From NCBI RefSeq assembly GCF_018812025.1, contig NC_063063.1, positions 7,871,442-7,935,441 on the forward strand: a DNA stretch of 64,000 bases, given 5' to 3'. The DNA is from Megalobrama amblycephala. Lineage: Eukaryota > Chordata > Actinopteri > Cypriniformes > Xenocyprididae. A program made the position numbers and the translations under genes. The notes under the pieces were generated by a model that ran no database searches, was not told the DNA's origin, and saw only the letters and a program-made list of their open reading frames with translations. Shown piece after piece: positions 46,601-59,105 of the stretch (position 1 is the stretch's first letter; every line of letters starts with the position of its first letter).

Positions 46601-49600
46601 GTCATTCTCCTGCGCTGTTTACTTTGTAGTGCTTCTGTGTTTACGTCCATACTCTGGTTCATTATTGGCCGAAGCTGTTCACGTGAGCAGCACGACATGC
46701 ACGATATGTGTGTGATGCTGATGCAGGAGCCAACCAATACTGATCCGGCATTCTGACGTAGAACACAGAAACGCTGGACATAAATAGCATATGAGAATGA
46801 CAGGGGAGAGATGAATTTGTTGAATAAAGTCAAAATTTCAACCCTTTAAATATATTTCATCAGTTACAAAATGATTTTTAAAAAGCTTTCTCTTGCAATT
46901 ATAAGCAACTTAAAAAGTCAGAAAGTAATTGGGCCAAAAGTCTGTTTACAATTCATTTATTTTCCCATTATTTCTAGTTCCTGGGGGAGCGAGGCTTTCC
47001 AGGCAGCGTCTCAGTGAAGGCTCTCCAGTCTCCATCCACAAAAGAGTTTTTAAAGATATACGAATTCATCTACGCTTTGCTGGAACCATCCTTTCAGATG
47101 CCCACCGCCAAAGTGGAGGAGGAGATCCCAAGAATGCTCAAAGATCTGGGGTAATCACAATATCTAAAAAACAAAGGATGACAATATTACTTTATTACTA
47201 CGCCATGTATGAAACACTTCAAATGTAATCTGATGTCAAAAACACTTTGCTCTGTGTTAACCACCCTGTATTTTGCCCTAATCACAAAGAGATGATTATC
47301 GTTTCGTTTCAGATACCCGTTTGCGCTCTCAAAAAGTTCCATGTACTCCATTGGTGCTCCTCACACATGGCCTCAGGCTCTCGGAGCTCTTATCTGGCTC
47401 ATCGACACAGTCAAGGTGACTTTTCTCCAGACCTTTAACACGTTTATGTGAGATATAATCTGTACTATAGAGATATAAACTATTACTGGTTTCCATTTTG
47501 AGCTATGATATAAGGGAGACCTCTTAATCAGTTATGGCTAGTGTTACTTTGACTATTGCTCATAACAAAGCAAACATTTCATAAATATATGTACGCTACC
47601 ATTCAAAAGTCAAGATTGTTTTTATTGTTTTTTTTTAAAAGTAGTCTCTTATGTTCACCATTAAGGCTGCATTTCTTTGATCAAAAAGTACAGCAACAGT
47701 AATATTGTGAAATATTATTACAATTTTAAAGGATTACTTTCTATTTGAATTAAATGTAATTAAATCATTTGATGGCAAAGCTGAATTTTTAGCCATTAGT
47801 CCATTCTTGAGTGTCACATTATCCTTCAGAAATCATTCTAATATGCTGATTTACTGCTCAAGAAACATTTATTATTGTCAATGTTGAAAACAGTTGCGCT
47901 GCTTAATATTTTTATGGAATCTGTGATAAATTATTTTCAGGATTATATGATGAATAGATTTAAAAAAACAAAAAAAAGAAACAGCGTTATTAGAAACCTA
48001 TTGTAACATGTAAAGTTTGCTGTCACTCTTGATCAATTTAAAGCGAACTCTGGTGCGATTGCTCTGTTAGTGCGGTTCATTTGAATAAGTGTGAACGCAG
48101 CCATCTGAACCCTGGGGCCTGTACCATGATGGTAGTTGAACAAACTCAGGGGGTATAGGATTAGTTTCGAGTTGACAAAATCAAACCACTCAAAATCCGG
48201 CTTTGTTGGTACCATGATGTTGATCATCAACTTTCTCTGTCAACTCAGGCTTTGATCCTGAGTTTGTGGAGCGCGTGCACATTTTTGCACATTTTTCAGC
48301 CAATCACATGCCTTGCAACAGAGAGAAACAATGATTCACTTCTCGCGAGAGAGCCAGCGCGATTTAAAACTCTTTTGCTGAAGATTAAGAGATTGAAGAA
48401 TATTAAGAATTTAAACTCATTTACGCTGAAGAAAATAAAATAAATTATCTTGCTCTATCAGTGCAAGTGAAACTTGTGAAGTTAGTTTATTTAGTTGATA
48501 ATATATGGTGATAGAGACACGTAAGGTCACATGTAGTCATATTTAAAGTTTATTTACAGCTTATTTATATTGCATATGATCTGTATATATTAATATTCAT
48601 TGAAACTAAGTAATTAATAATAACTGTTAAACTAAAATCGCTTGTGTAATGGATTAATAATAATATATAATATTTAATTAGGCTATTGTATAAATCATAT
48701 ATAAATCATACAATCATTCTAAGTAATTATCATTAAAGACAGACAATTTCATTGTTAATTTTTACTATAGTGACCTTTAATTTGGAGGAAGTGAAACTGG
48801 GGGAGTGACTTGATGTGTCTGTGTCACTTTGCTCACATCTGATTGGCCCAAATTCGGTTTGAGATCTCTGAACCAGAACATATCCTGCCCCGGAACAGGT
48901 TAGCCGTGGAGCGTAAGTTACTATGGTGATGAACACTGCTAAAAGCCAAGTCACTTTCATGGTACCTAAAACCCAGGATTGGCGCAAACTAATCTGAGAC
49001 TTACCTGGCTAGCCAGCTATCTGGCTTCATGGTACAGGCCCCTGGTGTGCACCAAACAAGGTGTGTAAGTTCTGTTGCAAAATACGTTGTTTTTTGTTTT
49101 GTTTTGTTTTTTTTAAGTTCGGTCTTAAAAATGACAGTGTGAACACTAAGCGAACCAGGACTAAAGAACCAAGAGAACTGAACTACAAGTGTAAACGCAC
49201 CCTTAGGGGCCGTTCACACAGAATGCGTTTTTCTATTCCAATGCGCTACTTTTCCATTGTTTTTCTGTGTAAACACGCTAGAAGGATGCGTATGACTGTT
49301 ACAGTGCCTCGCACATGAGCGCTGTGTTTTTAAGACGACGTGTCAAGTTAAAAGAATTCAAAACCAAAAACAAATTTTCAAAACCATTACTGAGCGCTGC
49401 GTCTCGCGTTTTTAGACACGTTCTGTGTGAACGCGCCCTTAATGTGTCCTTGCTGAATAAAAGTGTTAATTTCTTTTAAAAACATTGTGGCATTGAGTTT
49501 TGCACAGGCAAGGACCATTTTCATTTGAAAATGTGAAAATCTAGCTTTCCTTATCACAGACTTTCATGCATGTTAAAAAGTAGAAGGACACATTATTGCA

Positions 49601-52600
49601 GCTTTGCCTGACATGTAGATTTTGTCCCCGCAGCTCTTCAGTGGTCTGAGAGAGCAGGGCCTGCTGTTCTCTGACTTCTCAGATGAGCTGTGTGATCTAG
49701 AGGAAGGGACCGAGTACAACAAGGTACCGTATCAGACAAAACGTCTGCTTTGACAGTTTCAGCAGTTAGGAGCCATTTTGTATATTTCACTCTACCGCAT
49801 TGTAGAGTAGACATCACATATTTGCCAAATGTGTATATGTGTGTTGTGTTATCTCTGTAGCTCTTTATGGAATACTGCTCTGACACCTACAACAAGTTCA
49901 TGCAGGGAGCGGATACGTTTGAGGATGAGGAAGACGACTATCTTAATAAACTAAGTAAGTTACACCACAGTGTTATGATGAAAAGTGTACATTAGATGTA
50001 TTTGGATGTGGGCAGATGTAATGGAGAAGATTCTGATGGAGGCAAATTCTATATGACCTTCTGTTTTTTGGGGGAGAGGTTTCGCATTGTAATGTTTAAT
50101 CAATGTCATACCTGGGCCTCTGGTGATGTATGCATGAATTCTCCAATCATTTACCCTCTTAACCTCCATCTGTAAGCTTGTGTTCACCTGCTTCCGCTTT
50201 TGAGCGCAACAGCCACATCGCAACATCCAATCAAAAATCCATTGCATTATTTCTTTTTGAAAACCCGTTAAAAACTTTTGGATGACCATTACAGCCGCAA
50301 CAAAATGTACAATTCACTACTACATAATACGTTTAATAGAGTCGAACCCTTGCTGATGCCACCCCGTGTTTATGTGGGATATCCCTCACATTAAGCCACC
50401 AAAATGAAAATAATAATAAGAAAAATGAAAAATGTCTTTCAATGACAAAAATCTATTTTATTTGAATATTTTTAATAAAACTAATGCAAAATACGGTTTC
50501 ATGGCTGATAAAAAAATATTTATGGTCACTAAATTTTCTGAATTCTCTCAGAGAAGCTGTACAATGTGGATGAGGCACTTTTACACACCCAGCAAGAAAA
50601 ACATGCGATGCTGATGGAGCACGTGGAGAGACTTGAAAGGGAGAGTCAAACTGTGAGTCTGTGCATGTGTTTCCTTCACTTGTCAGTTATCAGGTTAATT
50701 CAGATGAGAATTACTACTTACTAGAATCTACTAATTTTAGAATAATAGCATAAAATAATAGTCAAGTCAGTCAAACTGTGAAATAACATAAATGTATATA
50801 TAAAGTATTTGAGCTTCTACAAAGTTGCCACCCTTTGACTTGATTTACAGCTTTTCACACATTTTTCTCATGAAATGCCAAAAATGTGTGACTCCTGATA
50901 TTACAGAAAAAAAGATGGATTGTGAAAACTAGGGTAGATGTGACACTAGACATTAAGGTCTTAAATATACAAATAAAAGAGTTCTCATCAATTTTGGGGC
51001 TTTGTGTATGCGTGTATTGACAGGATCGTTTAGCAGGGAAGAGGACAGAGAAGCTCAGATTACAGGCTGATCTGCAGAAGCTGCAGAACTATCGTTGTAC
51101 TCTGGAGGCCCATAAAACTGGACTGGAGAATAAAGCTGCTGGACTGGCTGAGGAACTCGAGGCTGCTGGTAAGAGAGATTACAAGATGCAGCCACACATG
51201 CCTTGTTCACTTCACACATCGTATGTTGTCTTAGCACTGCGATAAGAATCTCATTGTACTTTGTACACTCTACATGAATTCAATTGGTAAATGTCCCTGT
51301 TCTTTGTGCAGAGATGCAGTTAGAGGGTCTGAAGCAGGAGAGGACGAGGCTGCAGCACATCCTGGAGCATCAGAAGTTCACTCCAGCTGATATTGAGCGT
51401 ATTAACCGAGAGAGGAATGAACTGCAGCAGACCGTTCACAGCCTAAACCAGAGTCTAGAGGAGGCTGAGCAGCTGGTTTGGAATGAGGAGGTCAATCTGT
51501 CCAAAACCAAAGAGAAGGTCAGGATTTTACCCACAATCAAACATCCCAGCCTGTCTATTAAGAGTTGTTTCACAGACCAAGGTCCAGTTCACACAGAACA
51601 CGTTTTTTGCGGTTAAAAAGGCAAGACGCAGGTCAGTGGAGCGAGTAAAACCATAAGGTCTAGAGATGTGTTTTATAAAAGCTGAACTTCTTTGAACTGG
51701 AGTGCCACGTTTTTAGAATGCTTTGTCATGCATGAGACATTGTAAAAGATGCAAGCACAGCGGTCAAACATCTTTACATAGAAAAACAATCGAAAAGTAG
51801 TGCATTGGACTGAAAAAATGCATTCTGTGTGAACGGACCTGAAAAGCTGCATCCAAAAATCGCATACTGTCTGAATAGGTACTACATTTGAAGAAGTACT
51901 CTGTGACCGTAAAAATAGTATGTTCTAATGTGTGTAGTATGAATGAAATTCGGACAAACTACATCTGCCATTGTAATGTGACTTAGGTTGTGTGTCCACC
52001 AAAGCGGATTTTCCAGCAGCTAGCACACTTTTCCAGTTGTTTTCAATGGAAGCGCCACGTTTTTTAAACACGAGGTGCTGAGCGTCTTTTTCACACTCAA
52101 ATGCCGAGCGCTCTGCATTTTTTACTGCTCGGGACAAATACAGCACTGATCAACTTTCACAATATTCTTGCTGTACAAGGACATCAACAATCAGAGACAG
52201 AACAAAATGGATGAGAAATTAATATTGCTGGTCTCCAAACATACATAGCAAGTACTCTACATTGTGTTGACATTTTTAGTCTGAAACAAATTATCTGTGG
52301 AATCAGTTCCAAGAAACAGTGCCACAGATATTCTGTATCATAGCAACAGTGCGTCTCATCTGAAAAAAAAAAAAACTGCGATGCCAAAACGTTCTCAATC
52401 GCAAAAACACAGATATGTGTTTTCAGCAGAGCGTCTAGCATTTTACGCTGGCTAAAAATGCTTTGGTGGACATGTGGCCTTACAGTGTCATTTGTCACTT
52501 TACTGCCATTCACAACTCCTCTCCTGTGGCCTCATGAGATGGTAAAGTGTCCATCAGATGCGCTCTTTGAAATCTTGCAGGAAGAAATTTATAAAAACTT

Positions 52601-55600
52601 TATAAATACTATGAATTCGGACATACTACTTTTTTCATATACTTTTTACCTGAATATAGAAGGGAAGTAGGCAAGACTGTCAAAACTTCTGAATATGCCT
52701 CCTGAATCCCTATACCTACTATATATTATATGAAAATCTGTGGATGTCATACTACGTCAGGCCACAGGACAGAAGAGGATTCGTAAATGACAGGAAAGTG
52801 ATGAGCCTGACACTGTAGGTCACATGACAGTGCCAACATGGTGAATGTCGTATGTCTGGATTGTATTTGTACCACACACATGCATACTACATACAGGCAT
52901 TTTAAATGTTAATAGTTCCTCATCAAATGTATTACATACTCTTGTCCACTTTGAATTCTATTTTGACCAACAACCTTCCTTTTAAAGAGGAAGAGGCCAT
53001 GTGACTAGGGGTGTAAATCGGACAGTTCATCACGATTCTATACAATATCGATTCTCATAGCCAGCGATTCGATATTTTCTGATACCTCAGAAAGTTCTGT
53101 GATACGATTCGATTCGATCAATATTTCAATATTTTGAGCCTATTTTACACAACCAGTTAAATTTTTATTAACTCACAACTGCAACCAAAATATATAACAA
53201 ACATTTATTTCAAAATTTCACATCCTGAACCCTGATTGGGACATCTACAAATAAAAAATTCACACAGTAATCTAATGGCAGCTTATGACATGACAACAGT
53301 CAAGAAAGTATTTTAGTTCTGTGCTAAAATGTGTAACGTCAAAAAACTGATAAATAAATAATACACACACACACACACACACACACACATAATTAAAAGA
53401 CATTTCTTTTAAATGTATAGCGCAGTTTTTTAATGAAGCAACAACATATTATAGGTATATATTACAAATCAAGACAGGCTATTAATATTCTTTCATTGTG
53501 CAAATTTATTATAAAGGCTCTAATACAGAGCGGCACAAAGCACTTGCGCGCATCCCGTGTGCAGAATGATGCGCTTGAAGCAACACAGAGTAACAGCGCG
53601 CGACGCTCCTATGTGGCAGTTTATTGACCATATTCTTTCAGTGACAGTTCCATCAACTGTCCCAAGTGTCTTTCACAAGTTCTGAAAGGTAGTTTAAATG
53701 AGAATGCACGCGTTGGCGATAATGCATAGACTGATATTGTGTGAAAATGTGGAGAGTGTTAAAACAAAGGTGCCTCTATAATTAGCCCACAGGTATCGAT
53801 TTGTTACGCATTGCATCGATGCATCGGATCGTTAGACATTAGATCGATGTATTGTTACACCCCTAAATGTGACTGACATTTAAAGTGACCAACCACAGTT
53901 AATTTTTATCTGTAAATGATGATACCCCATTAATAAACTGGAAAAATATTTGTCTGTTCAAAAGTAGTGTACTAATTATTTCACTGACATTACTCCAAAC
54001 TCTGACTCAAGAAAATAAAGCAGAATTTCTTATAGTATCAGATAGTATGAATGTCTTTCAAAGGTTTGATGTCACTAACCTTGTAAATCCAGTGCTTCCT
54101 CAAATGTGTATTGTATCTGCCTGGCTCATTATGTGATGGAATGCTTAACTAAGTGAAGCCAGCCAATCAAATTAGAGATTGGTTTGTGTTCTGTGCAATA
54201 TTATATATCCATCAGTCCATCAGTTTGATTCATCATATGAATTTATCAGTTGCTTCATGCTTAACTAGCTTCCATATTAACACATATTTATGTATGTACT
54301 GATTGAAAGTTTTCACTTTTTGTTGCAGGCGGAGTTGAAGGTTGCTGAGTATAATAAACTGGGCCGTAAGCTGAAGCTCATCCCGCAGTCAGCAGAGAAC
54401 GCCTGCGGTCATGACTTTGAAATCAGAACAGATTATAGTGCCACTACCATCATGCAGTACAAGACACAGATACAGGTGCCATCATCAGAGGCTTCTTTTT
54501 TTTCTTTTATTTTTTATTTAAAGATTTTTCTTACACTTACACTTTTTTTTTTTTTTTTTTTGGTCTTGTCTTAACTCTGGTAGAACCCTCTGAAGAATAT
54601 GATGGTTGACGTGGAGGATGAATGCAGCAGACTTACTAATGTGAAGCTGAGTTTGGAAGAGACTGTTGAACAGGTACGAGGCTTTTATTCTACCCTTTTT
54701 TTTTCATTTGCTCTTTATGCCTTGCATAAGAACACCTTTCCATCTTGGTAAATATATCACATTACTCATGTGATTGTAATTATCTCACAAAATCTGTCAA
54801 GAAATGCCCAGTTTATATTTTACTCCCAAATCAACAGATAAAAGTTATGAAATTTTATCTTGCATAAAGAATATAGAGCCTATTTTAGTACAATTAAGAC
54901 TTGCATTGTAACATTATTTTACCAAATATTTGTGATTGCTTGTATGTATTTAGGGCCCGAGCACCGATGGTGTGAGGACCTTATTGTAATTGCTCAGCCA
55001 ATTATTCTTCTTCTCCAAAATGAATTGCATTTTTGAGGGCCTAAACGTTCTCAAAATCTCATGAAACTTTGCACACGCGTCAGAAGTGGTGAAAATTTAC
55101 ATCTGATATGGGTTTCAGAATTAGGTGTGGCAAAATGGCTCGATAGCGCCACCTACAAAATTTCAATTAAGCGCCCTTCATGCTACGTTTCACGTACAGT
55201 TATGAAATTCGGTAGACCGATTTAACAGCCCAATACCTACAAAAAAGCCCCTGGGTGCAAAGTTTGTAAACCCAACAGGAAGTGAGATATTTTGAAATTT
55301 CTCTACAAAATTTTGGCAGTTTTTGCCATTTCCACATGTTGTACTTTAACAAACTCCTCCTAGAGCTTTAATCAGATCAACATCTTATATGGCCAGTCTA
55401 ATCTTAAGGCCTTTGAGATGTTAAATATCAAAGATCTTGAGTTTTCGTTGAAGGGCGTGTCCGTGGCGGACTGACAAAGTCTGATGTTTCGCCATGAAAG
55501 AGAAAGCTGTTGTAACTCAGGCATACTATGTCTGATCTGCCCCAAACTTCACATGAGTGATAAGAGTCCTGGCCTAAAGACATCTATATGACAATATTCA

Positions 55601-58600
55601 GTTAGCTATAGCGCCACCTGTTGGCAACAGGAAGAGTGGCACTTTTACATGATTTTTGCCATAATTCTCCTGTATTTACTCGCTCACATGCATGTCGCCC
55701 ACTGTTTGCTGTTTTCCTGAGGCCAACGGGTGGTGGTGAGCCCGGGTGCGAGGGCCCTTTCATTGCTGCTTGCAGCTTTAATTTATTATTATTTTTGCTT
55801 AGAGTATTGTTAATGATCTACTCTTGATGGATTATGACAATGGTTACTTTATGGTGTTTACATTTGTAAAATGTTGCAGATGGTCGTAAGAATTCATATT
55901 TTATCTCTCTGATCTTTTTGAATGAGAAACTGGTAGTAATAAAAAATCTGACATTTAATTCAACGTAAATGCTAGTAGCTTCTCTCTAAGAACAAGACCA
56001 AGAGCATTAACTTGACACATTCAATATATTAATTTAATTTATTAATACATTTTACTTATATCTGCACAAAAATCTTTTTATTGCCTTTGCGTAAACACAT
56101 TATTATATCAGCAAAATCCTGTATCGACTGACTTCATATGTATTGATTGATATATTAGTACATAAACCAATTGCAATATATACTGTTTATATTGTACAAA
56201 ACCTGTCTTGAGTGTTTTAAACTTGGAGTTGAATGTGAGCCCCAGCCTGAATCTGAGATTAATGATTGCATGGGTTTGTTCTATATGAACATACAGTATT
56301 AATTTTATTTGTGGAGGTTTAAATTTGATTTAAAAACTCTGCAGATACCTCTGTTGCAGTTGCTGCCAATGTAAAGCAGATTTATGAGTTTCTGTTTCAT
56401 TTATCGTGCCTTAAGCCCAAAGTATACTTTGGCTGTCCACGCACCGTCCGCATGATGTACTTTTTGTCATTGGGGGGTCCGTGGTCATCTGCACACCCCG
56501 TCCGTGTAGAGCCCAATTTTTTAGACCGCGCGCACAGCAGCGTATGTGCGAGTGACTTGAGCACTTGAAACAAAATCCACTACATAGTGCGCACACCAAA
56601 CACGTCTTTCCACGCTCGAGGCCAAAGGAGTATAATTTGATAGGCTCGTGCGCGAGATGGAGCAGAATGCGGAAATCGACGTATACCCTGGCCTTTAAAA
56701 GGCAACTGCCTATATAGAAGTTAGACAGTGAGACAGCTTACTAGGTTTTGGAATAAAGCATGTGCTTACAATGCCTGAAGCGAGGTCATTCATGTATGTA
56801 CCACTCCTTCTGTTTGTTAGGTGAAGTCCAACATCTTTGATAAAGAGAATGACATCAAGCAGCTAAAGGAACAGATTCGCAGAGTCGACCAACAGCTGGA
56901 GCATGACATGCAGGTAAAATGCATCAGTATGGGGATTTCTGATTTTAAACCCGCTAAATATAGTCTAATATACAGTATGTTAATTGATTTCATGGGCTTT
57001 TTAATTGATTTTCAGAAGTGACACATTTTAAAGGTGCCCTAGAACTTTTTTTAAAAAGATGTAATGTAAGTCTAAGGTGTCCCCTGAATGTGTCTGTGAA
57101 GTTTCAGCTCAAAATACCCCATAGATTTTTTTTTAATTCATTTTTTTAACTGCCTATTTTGGGGCATCATTATAAATGAGCCGATTCAGGGCTACTGGCC
57201 CTTTAATTCTCATGCTCCACGCCCACGGAGCTCGCGCTTGCCTTGAACAGTGCATAAACAAAGTTTACACAGCTAATATAACCCTCAAATGGATCTTTAC
57301 AAAGTGTTCGGCATGCATGCAGCATGCATGCGTCGGATTATGTGAGTATTGTATACTGTTATATTGTTTACATTTGATTCTGAATGAATTTGAGGCTGTG
57401 CTCCGTGGCTAATGGGCTAATGCTACACTGTTGGAGAGATTTATAAAGAATGAAGTTGTGTTTATGCATTATACAGACTGCAAGTGTTTAAAAATGAAAA
57501 TAGCGACGGCTCTTGTCTCCGTGAATACAGTAAGAAACGATGGTAACTTTAACCACATTTAACAGTACATTAGCAACATGCTAACGAAACATTTAGAAAG
57601 ACAATTTACAAATATCACTAAAAATATCATGGATCATGTCAGTTATTATTGCTCCATCTGCCATTTTTCGCTATTGTTCTTGCTTGCTTACCTAGTCTGT
57701 TGATTCACCAGTGCATATCCAGACGTTACTGGCTGCCCTTGTCTAATGCCTTTCATAATGTTGGGAACATGGGCTGGCATATGCAAATATTGGGGGCGTA
57801 CACCCCGACTGTTACGTAACAGTCGGTGTTATGTTGAGATTCGCCTGTTCTTCGGAGGTCTTTTAAACAAATGAGATTTATATAAGAAGGAGGAAACAAT
57901 GGAGTTTGAATCTCACTGTATGTCATTTCCATGTACTGAACTCTTGTTATTTAACTATGCCAAGATAAATTCAATTTTTCATTCAAGGGCACCTTTAAAG
58001 TGCATGTTATTGAACTAGTCATGGTGTGTTTAGGAAATGGCGCAAGAGGAGGAGAAGTGGGCAGCTGAGGTGGACTCTGCTGAAACCCACAAGAAGCGCT
58101 TGGAAAAGAACGTGACGCAGGGATGCGAGGAAGCTGAGGAGGAACTTAAAGCTGCCCAACAACAGTGAGCATCTGTTTTCCACTTCATTCTTTTCAATAT
58201 ATGTCACCTGTTCATCTCACTTTACATGTGCTCTAAACTTCTCCGTCAGGTATCACGTGGTCGTGCAGGAGACTAATGAGGAGAACCGCATGGTGTGCAA
58301 GAATCTTACTGATGTCTTCACTTCTGCAGTAAACCACTTGTGTGCAGTTGAAGTATGTCATGATTTTTCCTACAATTACCAGTCACATCTTGATTTGATA
58401 TGTGCTTCATGAGGTGGAACATTTTGAAACTTAAAAGGAAATCCAGATACATTTCTTCTAGATTTGAATTATACCATGGTTTGTCTGAATACTCTATTCT
58501 GATTGGCTGGAAGGTGTTCGTTAAAGTTCCGTTCACACTAAGAATAACTATATTAGCATCCACATCAACGCACAATTATCTGTTTATTAGAAGGGCAATG

Positions 58601-59040
58601 CTGCAGTTCTGCTGCTTTAAATGCTCAAGCTCTGTAAAGTCAGGTGGATTCTGATTGGCTGTTGATGATTTTATCATTCATCAGCTGGAAAAAATAATTC
58701 TAAAAGTGATTCCAATGATCGTTACAGTTGTTCTTTGGACTTCCCTATTCTTATAGTTAACATCCTTGGGTGTGAACAACCCTTAAAGGATTAGTTCACT
58801 GCAGAATTCAAATTTCGTGATAATTTACTCACCCCCATGTCATCCAAGATGTTAATGTCTTTATTTCTTCAGTCAAAAAGAAATTAAGGTTTTTGAGGAA
58901 AACATTCCAAGATTTTTCTTCATATAGTGGACTTCAACAGGGTTCAACGGGTTGAAGGTCCAAAGTGCAGTTTCAGTGCAGCTTCGAAGCTCTCTACATA
59001 ATCCCAGCCGAGGAATAGTGAAACAATGTAATTTTCTTAT

Positions 59041-59105
<65 letters not shown>

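Noticed and set aside
49061..49318. Open frame of 85 codons in the ndc80 intron
   Set aside because: It spans the ends of two transposons and has no protein-like conservation that I can see.
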